NCBI GenBank assembly: GCA_021018815.1 | Contig: JAITYX010000125.1 | Coordinates: 62,001-126,000 of the forward strand | Reading direction: 5' to 3' | Length of the DNA: 64,000 bases | From: Talinum fruticosum | Lineage: Eukaryota; Streptophyta; Magnoliopsida; Caryophyllales; Talinaceae | In this document: positions 11,061 to 22,484 of the stretch, one piece after another | Layout of the letters: the number at the start of each line of letters is the position of its first letter | Position numbering within the stretch: the first letter of the stretch is position 1 | The notes under the pieces: model-generated | The model's input: only the letters and a program-made list of their open reading frames with translations | Database searches by the model: none | What the model was told of the DNA's origin: nothing | Program-made: the position numbers and the translations under genes

Positions 11061-12349
11061 CCGCCTCTAACCGCTTCGAACTTCTTCCTTAATCTTCAAT
11101 GCCCACTCAGGTTTCATCCTTCTTAGTTTATGCTTTACGAGCTTAGTGTCTTCGTAAAGTGAAATTTTGTGTTCTGCTATACTTTGATTTTTCCCTGGTA
11201 TGTCTTTTTAGGACCATTCAAAGGTGTCTATGAATTCGATAAGGAGCAAAGTAAATTTTTTTTCCTCTTCTAGATCCAACATAACCTTCGGATCTTGACC
11301 TCTTGAGGTTGATCCACTGATCCTAGATTAATTATTATTGTTTCCACTATTATAAATGATCAATTTTTATGATATTTCATAGCTTTTATTAGTTATTTAG
11401 GGATTTCTTATTCATCATTAGGGGCAAAACAATTGAAAGCAAGCGGAGGCAAAGTATAAGAAGAAAGATTCACTTTATCGAAAGAAGAAATGAGTACATT
11501 AGACTCAAAAATTGATGATATAGAATTTTAAAGAATTAGGAAAAAGAATAATAGAAGAATAATTAAAAGCCCTAACACTAGACCCAAGAAGGGGATGCGC
11601 TCCTAAGACGATGGCGAATTCTTAGCCCTCATTGGTGTCAATCCAAGTGATGTACATGGAGCCCTCATTATCATTTTCGGTGATGAATAGGTGCAACATG
11701 GCTCATAACAGATACGGAGATCGAATTTCCTTCTAAGTTCTTTTCTTATCGAACGGAACATCGAAAAAATTATTCCTATCCAGGTTGGTCGAGTCCGGTG
11801 TGGACTGTCCCTCTTCGAAGAGGTAAGGTGCCTCATTCTGCGAGTATATTGTAGTCACTAAAAATCTCCAAACCAGGTAACAGGATGCCCTTCTCGTTGA
11901 TGTAGTAGGGCTTAGGAAAGCCATAATAAGAAAAGTCATCTCCTTTCTATAAGAACCGCCCATTTAGAGTATAGGGAAAGGGCTTTATAAAGCGGACTAT
12001 GTGAGGTGGAGTTGTCCTAATCTAAATTTCCTACTTGGCTTCGGCTATTTGTTTAGTAGTAGATTGATAGCCTACCCAAAGTTATAGTTACTAGTAGGTT
12101 CACGGAGCGGAATAGGGTGGTATGCCCTTCGGCCTACAAGCAAGAACGAGGAATGTATCCCTTCTTCCTAAGCATCGAATGGCCTCTAGGGTTACCATAA
12201 GGAACGAAGTTAAGAGGTGCTTCATCCCTTTTAAGGCATCAACAGTCTAAAATCCATACGGTTCCTCGTCATTCGCATCGTGCTCGATCTCAACCATAGA
12301 TTCCTTGGAAATGGTAGTAGCAGAGAGACTATCCCCGTTGACGAGTTAC
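11061..12349 (-). other. Protease-RT linker of Tat element A
   Basis: Tat elements carry a long, weakly conserved spacer between protease and RT. Short open segments occur, for example 11963-11733 with YLFEEGQSTPDSTNLDR, but none gives a recognised domain. No separate gene is supported. Confidence 0.5.
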
Positions 12350-12800
12350 AACTTAACCTTTAATGATCATTTTAAGTTTCTTATGCATTGTGGAGGGCAT
12401 TTCTTGATGATCACGCAACGAAAGGTGTCCTAGAAGTAAACTAAAAGTAGCTGCCATATCTAGGACTTTAAATTCGATGTTCCTTTCTAATGACCCTACA
12501 TTAATTGGCAAGGTCACTATTCCCAAGACTGCTCTCTTAGAATTATCATAAGCTCGAAGATGGACAGATCTGTTTATGAAGTTGTTGCTCCCTAATTCCC
12601 AACCTTCGGCAATTCTCTAGGAAAAAACATTCGATGCTTGAGTCGTTGTCTATTAGGGTTAAGGGAATGAACTTATTAATGTAAGTTATAGTTAAGTAGA
12701 GGGCATTGTTGTGTGTAACGCCTTCTTCCGGGAGATCCTTTTGATCAAAAGTAATGGTTCCATCCTTACTATTAACTAATACTACCACTTCTTCGGCATG
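12350..12800 (-). pseudogene. Aspartic protease of Tat element A
   Basis: Reads TFDQKDLPEEGVTHNNALYL, then the active-site motif LIDNDSS near 12655, where functional Tat proteases have LIDNGSA. It continues as RAYDNSKRAVLGIVTLPINV and FSLLLGHLSLRD (usually LLGRPW). Gly to Asp next to the catalytic Asp, plus the changed GRPW box, argue that it is inactive. The frame shifts near 12546. Confidence 0.82.
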
Positions 12801-13292
12801 GTTTCAGGAGAGATCTCGATCTTATTAAGTGCGTTAATTAAAGCCTCGCATATGTTTATGGGAAGATGTAAGCTTCTAACTTCTAAAGTTGGTTCAAGAT
12901 TGGGTCTTCTTATTTTGTAGTTTCAAGATCGTTTGGGGCTTCCTGAGTCTATTGTGGACCCAGGGGTGCATTATGTCATCTAGATCCGGTAAGGAATCGG
13001 ACTCATTGGACTTTTAGTTTCTCCTCGAAAGTCTTCTCCTTCGAGGCTGGTGTGCCCTAAAAGTCGTCATCGTTATTGTCACTATTACTCTTCGTTTCGT
13101 AAACATCTCGCTTCATCACTTACCCACAGCCCACGGACTTTTGGATCTATAAGAAGCAAGCCAAGACGTGGTTTAGACTCATCAATATCTTGGATGAAGA
13201 AATACGGGTCTCACCGACCTAGAGTGGGTTCGGTGAAAACAGCTAAGATACCGCTGAAAGGATTTTTGTTGTTACTTGGTTTTTAGATAGCC

Positions 13293-14433
13293 TTAGGTAA
13301 AGGGAGTTGGCCATTTTGAAACATGCTTTGTAGTTTGTTCTTGAATGTCCAACAACTGTTCGATGTCGTGTCCTCGTGCATGATGGTAATTGTAAAATTT
13401 TCCTACGTCCCAGCTTTTGGACTCGTTTCGCGGTTTCGATTCTACTATAAACGGTGGTAATTCTATCTTTCCCTTTTCCAAGAAATGGTAAAGGGCTTCA
13501 GTATATGTGCTATCAATAAGAGTAGTCAGTATACCTGTTGAGGGCATTTACATTTACACCCCTGCTAGTACTGCATGTATTAGAGGTTTTCTTATCTTTG
13601 GATTGATAATTAACTCTATACCCAGTCACGACTTTTGTGGTCGTGGTAGATAACTCTTCTTCTATTAGCAAGCCACCATCTCTAAGGGTTGAAAAGTCCA
13701 TCATGGGTAAAAACTTGAGTTTCTAAGTGTAATTGGGCTTAAGGTTTTTTATAATGATCCTAAGTTAGTCCTTCTTGGAGGGTCGGTCTACCATGTGGAC
13801 AACCTTTGCTCTTCATTTGGTAAGGATGTCCGTGAAGCTTTCTTTCTCACCTTGTTTGATTAATCCCAAATCTATAAGAGTGACTCATAAATCAGTGTTA
13901 TACGAGTATTGATGTAGGAACTACTTGCACTGATTAGTCCAGTTGGCAACCTTGTGTGGGTCAATCGCATTGTACCATTTCATTACATCAGTATCGAAAG
14001 TCCGAGGGATGATGATGTGGTAAGTGTCTTGCGAAATGTTCTTAAGAATAATTTCTCCTAAGAAGTTGCAAACATGCTGGTGGGGATTCTTAGAATATTT
14101 AAACTTAATATCTTGCATGGTAAACGTTGGAGGTAGCTTACCCCTATGGATTGAAGTGCATCCCTTATGATCAAAATAATGATTACCGAACATGGATGAT
14201 TCCCTTATCATATGTTCGATCCGATATACACGTGGATCAGGCAGAGGTTTGGATTTATGCTTAGAGGATTCATGTTTGGCACTATTTGGAGGAGATAAGC
14301 TAGGTGGAGGTGAACGACCTAATCTTTCTCCTTTTCTCAAACGTTCAACTTGCTCAATTGCTTTTATAATAGTTTTAAGATCCCTCGATATAGATATTAT
14401 CTTCCGATCTTGATCATTCATCCTAGTCTCCAC
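13293..14433 (-). pseudogene. Tat-lineage gag of element A
   Basis: The 170-codon frame at 14433-13921 starts METRMNDQDRK and contains KLPPTFTMQDIKFKYSKNP, then NFLGEIILKNIS and TFDTDVMKWYNAI. This is the retrotransposon gag pattern of Tat elements and is paralogous to B gag at 30990-31740. Later frames (13704-13513, 13547-13293) carry the tail WDVGKFYNYHHARGHDIEQ. Tat gags normally have a C-x-x-H-x-x-x-x-G-H-x-x-x-x-C knuckle here; both cysteines are replaced. Confidence 0.85.
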
Positions 14434-15742
14434 CCTAGTGAAGTCCTCATTAAGAAAAGTGAGAATAGGTGACTACACTGGTGGGGTTAAATCTATTGGA
14501 AGGGAACTCTTTATAGGTACTATCTTACAACGGAGAATAGATTGGACCGTTGTAGTATGAACCGAAACTTGTCGCACCGGTGTAGACCGTGGAGTATAAC
14601 ATAATGTACAATGGGGAGATGATGTGCTGGACTCCTTGGTGAGGCGTTGTAATATTTTGGAGCCCGGGTTCCAATGGTACTAAATTGTAGTAGACTTCTG
14701 TATTTTGCAACCCAAAGGATGAGGTTTAGGACCATGTAAAAGAAGACCATTTTGGGAGGAAGAGACTTAAGTGCAAGACCCGAAGAGACTAGGAATGCTT
14801 TTATTTGGATGCACCTAAATAATGAAGTGTATGTGTTGATGAATGACTTAATGAAGGATGATTTCATGAATTGGCTAATGCATAACTAGTCTATAATGAA
14901 AGATGCGGCTATGATAATGCATTACTTTATATTTGGAATTGATTTGTTTTCACTAAATGAAATGTAGACTCACCTATTCGAGATGATATTGACTTTGGCT
15001 AAATGTAAAAAAGGAATGTAAATATGGACTCACCTAATTTTGGATGAATTTTAATTTTGCTAAATGAAATGCAAACTCACCTATTATGAGATGAATTTAA
15101 TTAGGCCAAATGAGATGCGAACTCACCTATAATGAGATGAATTTAATTTGGCTAAATGAAATGCGGACCCATCTAATATAAGATGAATTTAATTTTGATA
15201 CATGAAATGTAAAGTGCAAAAGGAGGATGCCAAAATAAAATAAAGAAAGTCGAAAAGACAAACTAGCTAACCAAAAGATAGAGTGGGCCTTGATAGGACC
15301 CTTCTCGACTAACTGGAGGTGACTACTTAGACCGCTTAAAGAAAGAACTTTGGTATGACTCGAAAATGCAAATACTGGACTAACCCTAATAGGAAAAAGT
15401 TATTTGACTTTTGGCTAATTGCACATAGTGGACCGAGTCTTAGGAAAATTTTTAAGAATTTTATTTATACCCATACAAGGGCTAATCAGCACTTCTCACC
15501 TATTCCTAAAGGCTCACAAGCATAAGATTATATCTAAAACAAACACACTCATTCAAGCATGCAAATTAAGTCAAGAGACTACCTAATAGTCAAAGGGTTT
15601 ATCCTCAAAAGAGGTTTAGACACGGTAGGATACATGGTGACTCATATTCTAAGGATTTGGTCTTCCATGTGAGGCACGACAAGATAAAATTCAAGAATCC
15701 TCGGTGTCTCTCGGTGAACCAAGCGGTTTGAACTAAGAGTAT
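14434..15742 (-). other. 5' leader of Tat element A, cut at its 5' end
   Basis: Matches the leader of element B (31740-33400): first a spacer, then a tandem-repeat zone, then a block with TTCTCACCTATTCCTAAAGG (15496-15515) and the gaaccaagcggtttga block near 15717. No long frame is convincing; those at 14520-14867 are shadows. Similarity to B ends near 15742, where plus-strand Tat C pol begins. Confidence 0.65.
14940..15200 (-). repeat. About 48-bp minisatellite in Tat A leader
   Basis: Five diverged units each contain ACTCACCTA followed by GAGATGAATTTAATTTGGCT and AAATGAAATGC. The same repeat family is expanded at 32240-33000 in element B. Confidence 0.75.
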
Positions 15743-16549
15743 GTCCCTCAAAAGCGATCAAAGGAAGGGTAGTGTCGGAATTCCTAGCTGATCTATATAT
15801 AACTAAATCACAAACCGAACACCTTCACTTTCCGGATAAAAATATCTTACATGTAGAGGTGGATGTTTTTATAATGTACATTGACGATGCTTCCAATTAG
15901 AAGGACTTTGGAATATGGATTCTTCTAGTCCAACCAGAGGAACCACATACTCCCATTTCAGTCAAATTGGACATTGAGGTCACCAACTACGCCAAGAGTA
16001 TGAAGCATACATCACGGGACATGAAGCTATTGTAGAGATCGAGGTTAACAACATTAGGGTTTCCGGGGACTCCGGACTTATCATTAATCGAATTTGCGCA
16101 AAAATGGAAGTTACGTAGGGAAGCCCCGACACCCTACCAACCACATCTCATTAACTTATCAAAAATTTCAAAAGGATTTCTTTCACCTAAAAAGTGTCCT
16201 CCTTTATCTCATTTAATTCTGTATTTTATACGGTTGGCCCGGTGTTAAGTCATATTTTATACGTATTTTTAGTAGTTATTGAGTTTATATTATATAGTTT
16301 ATTTTATCTAATTTATTCTATTTTGTCTATTTATAGGTAATTATCGAATAAAGTGGGGAAGAGAAGAAAAGTCGTTAAAAGTGGATTTTTAGCTACCGAC
16401 AAGCATCCAAGAAAATATATGAAGTCGGTCCATAAATATAATATGTAATAAAATATTTATTTTAGGATATTATATTTTAGGAAATCCTAAGTGGAATAGA
16501 AAAGGGAAACTTAGAAGAGAAGAAAGAGAAATAAACCCTAACTCTTTCA

Positions 16550-16560
16550 CCCTATATATA
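16550..16560 (+). promoter_or_regulatory. TATA box of Athila-like LTR
   Basis: CCTATATATAC followed about 30 bp later by the start of a GC-rich transcribed-looking block. The inverted copy near 43676-43687 is the same. Position, spacing and conservation in both LTRs support promoter use. Confidence 0.55.
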
Positions 16561-16599
16561 CTACTTATTATCATCATGGAGAGGGACCTAGCACCCACA

Positions 16600-16800
16600 C
16601 ATCATCACCACCTCTTACTGCTTGCTGCCGCCTGCACCTGCTGCCCAGCCACCACCAGTTCTGCCGCCTGCACCTGCTGCCCAGCCACCACCCGCCAACT
16701 GCTGCTGCTGTCCGCTTGCTCCTGGCTGCTGCCGCTGCTGCTTGTTCCGAGCTGCACCCTGCTGCCGCCTGCTTGCTGCTGCTGTCTGCTGCCAGCCCAC
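16600..16800. repeat. CTG/GCC-rich trinucleotide-like block inside the LTR
   Basis: An abrupt GC-rich island in AT-rich DNA, built from CTGCTG, CTGCCG and CACCTGCTGCCCAGCCACCA units; the last is present twice near 16636 and 16672. It yields Ala/Cys/Gln-rich open frames on both strands by composition. The same block lies at 43420-43620. Confidence 0.8.
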
Positions 16801-19639
16801 ACCAACACCACCATCCATCATCATCTTCTTCATCTTCCCGGGTCAAAGAAACTAATATCGGTAGTATAATTTAGTTTTGTAATTTTTATTAGAAAAGATT
16901 GAGTTTTTATTGATAGATTAATACTAAAGATGCTAGTTTTATTTAGTTTACATGTTTTAAATTACATTATGTGTGAGTAGTTTTTCTTATACTTAGTATA
17001 ATCTCATTGAAGCCATGTTAAATTATTTATTTTGAAACAAAGTTTTGATTTTTATTGTCTTATTGATTTGATCCATGATTCTATGATAATTTGTGTTTAA
17101 TGTTTATGAATTTATGTCTAATTAATTAGAGTGCACGCTATTTAGTTTTATATAAATTTATGTGATAGTTTAGAGGGTTTAAGTACGTAATTGCTTGATC
17201 TTTTAGACATAAGTATCACCCTAGTTAATCATGGATGGCTCATACCCATCTCTTTTAATTAGGAAATTATCACACATCCTTCTTAAATCAATTTGCTAGT
17301 AGATTGGTTATTAGGTGCTAAATGATGTTTTTCTAATACTTAATGCTCTAATTTGATTAAATTCTAGTGCTAGTGCTAGGGTTATCAATATTAGTAGGGT
17401 TTATATTAGGGCTAGGCCTAAGTAAACTAATAACTAAGGAAAAACGGGGAAGATCCGCTAGTGGTTGTCTTCTACAGTTTAGCTCATGGGTAGATCAATT
17501 TGTGTGTTAATGATAAATAATAATTTGCATGGTGGATATAGATTATACTAAGTGTTTTTATAAATTTGCTATTTTTGATAATTATTTGTTTGTTTTTAGT
17601 TATTTTCTTTAGTTTGTCAATTTTTATTTATAAATATATAGTCTTTTATTATTAATTTCATTACCCCCTAAAGATCAGTATTTTAGGTTAGTTTTAGTAA
17701 TTTTATTTTAATTTAATTTTGAGTCTTTATATATTTTAATTTTCAGAATTAATTTTCTGTCAGTTTTTATTATTTTTGAGTCAGTTTGTTAGAAATTAGT
17801 TTAAAAATAGTTTCTTTTGTGTATTTTTTGTGTTTTATTTTCTTTTAGGATTTAGATAGAGTCCTAGTTTGCTGTGATTAAATTTTAGAATTTTTTGAAT
17901 TAATTTGATATTTTTTCAGATTTAATTCTTGAATTTAATTACTGCAGGTTTTTAATAAAATAAATTCGTAAATTAGATTTTTAATTTTGTTTTTATATTT
18001 TTAGGGTCTGGTTAGGTTTAGAAAATTAGTATTATTATTCTGGGTAATTTTAATATTTATTTTCGTAATTATTTTAGTGCAGAATTTTACTTATTTAATT
18101 TTCTGTTTTAGAATTTGTTTATTTTCTGCTTTAGTTTTCTGTTTTAATTATTCTAAAAAAATATACAAAAATATTTCTGGGTTATTGTAGTTTTATTATT
18201 CTGTATAACTTATTTATTTAGTTGTTAGATAATTTTCTATGAATTTTAGTTATTGATTTTAATTTATATTTTCTGTTTTGTTTTTAAGAGTAGTAAATTT
18301 AATTAGATTAAAACTTGCATGTTATTATATCTTTCCTCGTGGATTCGATCCCTACTTGCCCTTGCTATATTGTTTATTATAAGTTTAAGTAGTGGTTTAA
18401 TTTGTTGTCTGTACGACAAGCTTAACACCCAGTGATGAAACCCCGAGTCCTGTTTATGGATTTGGATCATGGATTGAATTTGATTGGTGTGACGGAAGCT
18501 AGTAAATGACAAAAACCCCCAACACCAAATAAATAGCCTTTTTCCCATAGATCAGTCCAAAAATCCCTTTTTCTTTCAAACGGTCTAAGTCCGGGCCAAG
18601 CCTTTAGAGTCAATCATGTCCAATGCCGCGAACCGGGAAATTCGAAGCTCATAATTTTGCATTTCACTTTTGTCCAAAAAGACACGGAGTCGAAGACTTC
18701 AAGATGGCATTAGACGTTGCATTTCATGATCACAAGTATCAAAGTGATACATTTTCCTTAGCGTTACGTTGTCTTAATTCACTACTTAAACTAGTAATAC
18801 CTATCTTCGGACGGGTGGAACAAAAGGGCTTAATCCTACATTTCTTACCCTCGCCCCGAATGCGATTCTCGATTCTAGACTCGATGGAGTCACTTTTAAG
18901 CCTTTTTAAGTCTTAGTTTTCCCACGCTATGATTAAAAGAGCATTTATTTTATTTTTGTTAGTTTTTCTTTCTTAAAAACTTACTCGTGACTCCTCTTTT
19001 TGCTTTATTTCTATTCAAATTGCATCTCGGCTTTTCCGACCGTAGGTAAACATTTTAGGGATTTTAAACCTACCCGCCGGGCCAAAGACCGAGGCTAATT
19101 TCTTCAGGCCATTGTTGTGGGCGGCCACCCCGATCTGTAGGTGCTAGCTTTGGCCAAGCACTGAGTGGTCAATGGTTGTGGCTTGGGTCCAAACAAGTGT
19201 TTTCACACCGGCTTGGCCCTAAAGCCTCACAACAGATTCAAAACCCTAGCCTCTACATTTTTCGGTTAAGAAATAACATCCCGGGACTTTTGAAAATAAT
19301 TTGTAAAATAATTAATAAAACCGCAAATCAATTTAATTAATCTTTAATTTAATTTAATAAAATTCGAACTCGTAAAAAAGTCGTTTCATCCCCACTTTTA
19401 AAAATCAATTTTTAAAACCCTTAAGTCATTCATGAAAATCTTCTAAAACCCGTAAGCCAAGGATTTGTGGGGAAGCGCGGCCCCGACCTAGTTCGGGCGG
19501 ACAGCCGTGGTTCCTAGAGGATGACAACCGGTTCGCGAATGCTTTACCTAAATCAGCATCCATGATCAATATCCCTTATGACATTCATTCAATGCCTATT
19601 CACATAGAGCAATAGCGTCAACATACACACATCTACGCG

Positions 19640-21041
19640 TTAGAAGTGTCTAATACCGACCAAACTAGCTGGTATCATAACATCTATCAATATTTGGTTA
19701 AGGAAGAGTATCCGTTGGACTCCACACCTAGAGCCCAAAAAGCCATCAGGACGTTGGCGGCTAAGTTCTTCATCAATCAAGGGTAATTGTACAAGGAAAC
19801 CAACAAAGGGATTAACTTACTTTTGTGTCAACCAACATGAAGCAAAGCTCATCATGGACGAGATTCATGGTGGGGAATATGGACCTCATATGAATGGAAA
19901 AATGTTGGTTCATAAGATTTAGAAACTTGGATAATACTTGGTTAACCATGGCAGCAGATTGTTATGAGTTCGTTCGTAAATGCCATAAGTGTGAGGTGTA
20001 TACAAATTTATAATACCGATCACCATAGTTTCTCACAACATTAGCATCACCCTCGCTACTCTCAGTTTGGGGAATTGACATTATTGCAAAGTGACCCCTA
20101 AAGGAATGCTTGGTCACGAACTTGTGTTTGTAGAAATTGACTACTTCACCAAGTGGGTAAAAGCGACCTCTTATGCAACTCGGACGTCAAAGCAGGTAGC
20201 CAAGTTCATGACCTGGAACATAATTTTTGGTATCGGCTATTCCTCAAGTTAATTAGTGATCATGGTAGTCATTTCAAGAAAGAAGTAGCAGACCTGTTGG
20301 ACAAATAGAAGATCAAGCACCATAAGTCTTCTCCCTATCGTCGACGGACCAACGGAGCGATCGAGGCCACAAATAAGAACATTCGTAAAATAGTATAGAA
20401 GATGGTTGTCAACTATAAGGATGGGCCTAATAAGCTGCCCTTCCCTTTATGGGGATATCGAACCTCCATTAGGACCTCTACGGGAGCAACCCCTTACTCT
20501 CAAGTGTATGGAAGGAAGCAGTCCTTTGCCATTTTCTCATTGAGAATCATTGTTGAAAGTTAAATTCCATAAGCGAGTGTGGGCTAAGGAATGCTACGAA
20601 GAGTTAGTATTGCTACATGAGAGGTGCCTCAATGCCTTTCATAATGTCCAAATATACGAGGAACGTATATCAAGGGCATTTAAAAAGAAAGTAAATCCTC
20701 GAAATCTGCATGTTAGAGATTTAGTCCTCGAAGAGATAAGAGCGCCAATCCAGGATACTCGAGGAAAATTTAGGCCTAACTTGCAAGTCCCATTTATACT
20801 TAGTCAAATACTACCGAAAGGGCGAGTAAAATTGATTGAATTGGATGGGAAAAGATCTTTTAGTACACAAATTTGGATCAACATAAGAAATATTACGTTT
20901 ACCATAACCTTAGACGGCGGGCCAAGCTTGGCCCAACTAGGCCAAGCCATGGTAGGCGCGGGTCCCCACCCGGTTAACGGTGGGTTGGCTGCATCGAAAC
21001 AATTCCCCTTTAGTTTTTATCTTTGTAATTATTGTTTTTGA
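19640..21041 (+). pseudogene. Ty3/gypsy integrase of Tat element C
   Basis: Order seen: HHCC region near 19860-20000, debris of GGEYGPHMNGKMLV and CHKC. Then KVTPKGMLGHELVFVEIDYFTKW at 20090-20160. Then the second catalytic Asp in SDHGSHF near 20255 and the Glu in NGAIEATNK near 20350. Then PFPLWGYRTSIRTSTGATPY, and a 163-codon open C-terminus (20550-21041) with LHERCLNAFHNVQIYEERI and RGKFRPNLQVPF. Stops and frameshifts interrupt the first two thirds; the C-terminus is intact. Confidence 0.87.
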
Positions 21042-21385
21042 CCGTCCAACCCGATGGTCTCTTTATTGATTTATTTTTGGAAAGTTCAATTAGGTGGTCC
21101 ACCTATGTAATTAATTATTTTTAATTATTTCAAATTAATATTAAGGGCGGTCCAATTAGGTGGTCCAAATTATTATACTTGTAGGTGAGTGATCAAAAAA
21201 AAATTTAAAGTATAATGGTAAACATAAAACTTACTTTTATTTAATAAAAGGTAAGCCTACTACTTACCTAACTACATAGCTAATAGAAGGAAATGAAACA
21301 AGCACACTACTTGTGCTAAATAAATTGTTCTAAAGAGGCAAAAATTATCCTTCTAAATTCTTTTATTTCTTCCTAAAAATTCTAT
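21042..21385. other. AT-rich noncoding junction
   Basis: Contains two copies of CAATTAGGTGGTCCA (near 21088 and 21150) in AT-rich sequence. It separates the end of integrase C from the convergent D-type element. No gene is seen. Confidence 0.5.
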
Positions 21386-22180
21386 CTAAAAGCCTAAGCA
21401 GTAGCCTATCTTCACCTTCTTCCCTTTATGGTCACTAGACTCAGCTCCATCGTCTTGGGTACGCTTCTTCGGCTCCTCAATCCCGCACGACCTCCGCTCT
21501 TCAGCTTCCTTGGCCTCGGATTCTCTTATACGGACACGTTTACCTATTCGAGGATTTAGATCGCGTATTTGGAGTTGTATGGCAGTAGGGACAGCTCCAT
21601 TAGGATTTAGTTCTCTAGCCCTCGGTGCCTTCCGACGTTGGGGATCCACCTCCTTTATCCACTCTAGATAAGGAGCGAGATACAATAGCGGACGTTGCAC
21701 CTGCAGATTTCAACAGCTTCGGTAGGTTAATCCAGTTTTCAGGTCACGATTTCGCTTACCAAAACCTTGAAATAGTTCGAAGGTAGCATGCCCGATATAA
21801 TCCGGAAGGGGAATCGCTTGCTCTCTTCCTATCTACCGCAATACACGGTCATGGTTGTAATATGTGCTAGTTTTCAAACACAAGCAGTTGTACAAAAGCA
21901 TGTTGTGTGGTAGATGTCCTAAATTGGGACATTTTCTAGTGTAAAATGTACTATATTATGTCATTGCTTGTGATTCCTTAGGAATTCCTCCCACCATGAA
22001 GAAGGGTGATAAGCGACTGGCTCTATTCGCTTTCGTTGGCGTAAATGTATCGACGAGATATGTATTCACATCTGGATGGGTTTGCAGCAACTATAGATGC
22101 TCTATTAACCACATCCGCACGCCACGAGATAATAAAAAAATATAAGTGTCCTGTACGAAAAAAATTCGACCTTTCTTTAA
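21386..22180 (-). pseudogene. D-type leader ORF, function unknown
   Basis: Translation of 22060-21930 gives HPSSWWEEFLRNHKQ; the other copy near 37150-37110 gives DHPASWWEE with the frame kept, which suggests real coding. Downstream, after an acceptor-like tgcag near 21703, a 104-codon frame (21700-21386) is charged and lysine-rich (KRVRIRESEAKEAEERRS), with a basic end KGKKVKIG. I do not recognise the family. Its position upstream of where gag would be fits an extra first ORF. Confidence 0.4.
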
Positions 22181-22194
22181 GGCCCAATAGGAGT

Positions 22195-22226
22195 AAAATA
22201 AAATAAAATAAAATAAAATAAATAAA
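22195..22226. repeat. (AAAAT)n microsatellite
   Basis: AAAATAAAATAAAATAAAAT run in the D leader. The second leader near 37330-37370 has a decayed version. Confidence 0.85.
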
Positions 22227-22334
22227 AAGTAGTGAAAGGTGAAAGAATAAAGACTTTCGACGTGAACTAGCGATGGACTGACTAGCCTATGGCTAGCGTA
22301 GGCAACCGATCCACACCGTTTAGTCTCGTCGGTC

Positions 22335-22353
22335 GTTATCTACTTACCTAGGA
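22335..22353 (-). promoter_or_regulatory. Conserved splice-donor-like site in the D leader
   Basis: The minus strand reads CCTAGGTAAGTAG. The other leader near 37500-37515 reads GCAGGTAAGCAAA at the equivalent place. Conservation of AGGTAAG while surrounding bases differ suggests a spliced leader. Confidence 0.4.
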
Positions 22354-22484
22354 CAACAAGGAGCTCCCGGGAAGTCTTCCTCCGGATTGGCCTCAATCTG
22401 GTCTAGGCCTATTATAGTTTTATCAACTATTAGCGGCGTCGAGGAACAATAGTTCTCCAACTCGCTCAACCAAGCTCAACAACG

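Larger units (their letters stand above)
6867..15742 (-). mobile_element. Ty3/gypsy Tat-lineage element A, truncated, lacking integrase
   Basis: On the minus strand: leader with short repeats (15742-14434), gag, protease, linker, RT, RNase H, a second archaeal-type RNase H ending near 9390, then 3' noncoding DNA. The second RNase H places it in the Tat clade. After that domain the sequence jumps straight to 3' noncoding DNA, so integrase is deleted. A PMD gene lies antisense at 6938-9089. No LTR is left: the 5' side is cut at 15742 and the 3' side by the copia LTR at 6866. Confidence 0.85.
16243..18427 (+). repeat. Athila-like solo LTR, copy 1 (2185 bp)
   Basis: Starts TGTTAAG and ends CTTAACA, flanked by CCCGG and CCCAG (5-bp target duplication with one change). 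The empty site can be read at 51690-51725. A TATA box, a GC-rich start region and a TCGTGGATTCGATCCC block near its 3' end fit a plant LTR; I recall similar 3' blocks in Athila-type LTRs. It is nearly identical, inverted, to 41809-43995. No internal retroelement domains accompany it. Confidence 0.75.
16181..19516 (+). repeat. Tat-family solo LTR inserted in element C (itself interrupted)
   Basis: Begins as CACCTAAAAAGTGTCCTCC, matching LTR starts at 51636 and 52467 (TGTAGACACCTAAAAAG). It ends as CCGTGGTTCCTA, matching the LTR end of element B. The interior shares the CCCCAACACCAAATAA block near 18515, and an inverted match to 33660-33960 at 19000-19420. Without the nested insertion it is about 1.15 kb. 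Flanks are the two halves of RNase H, so this is an insertion, though about 14 bp of target is lost and no clean duplication remains. Confidence 0.75.
15743..19640 (+). pseudogene. Second RNase H of Tat element C, split by nested LTRs
   Basis: The first part (15743-16180) reads FGIWILLVQPEEPHTPI, then KLDIEVTNYA, then the KWKLRREAP segment near 16110. The second part starts at 19517 with DDNRFANALPKSASMINIPY. The intact order is shown by the homologue at 52689-52910. Between the halves sits a Tat solo LTR that contains an Athila-like solo LTR. Stops are present in both halves. Confidence 0.8.
15743..21041 (+). mobile_element. Ty3/gypsy Tat-lineage element C, pol 3' half
   Basis: Plus-strand pol begins abruptly inside the second RNase H region. 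The word GTATGTCCCTCAAAAGCGATC (without its last base, 20 nt) matches inverted 9930-9910 of element A. It continues, after two nested solo LTRs, through the RNase H tail and a full-length but broken integrase ending at 21041. RT, protease, gag and both flanking LTRs are missing. Confidence 0.82.

Noticed and set aside
14520..14867. 115- and 61-codon minus-strand frames in the Tat A leader
   Set aside because: Not conserved in the element B leader and without domain resemblance.
16574..16869. Overlapping open frames on both strands (about 70-97 codons) and their mirror at 43368-43661
   Set aside because: They come from the CTG/GCC-rich repeat; all frames are open because of composition. Conservation between copies is explained by near-identity of the two LTRs.
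18336..18352. tRNA gene or Pol III B box suggested by GGATTCGATCCC
   Set aside because: No A box at the right distance and no cloverleaf; the word is a common part of plant LTR ends.
16243..18427. Reading the 2.2-kb element as a DNA transposon because of its inverted ends
   Set aside because: TG...CA ends, 5-bp duplications, mid-element TATA box and LTR-type 3' block fit a solo LTR better; inverted ends are only 7-8 bp.
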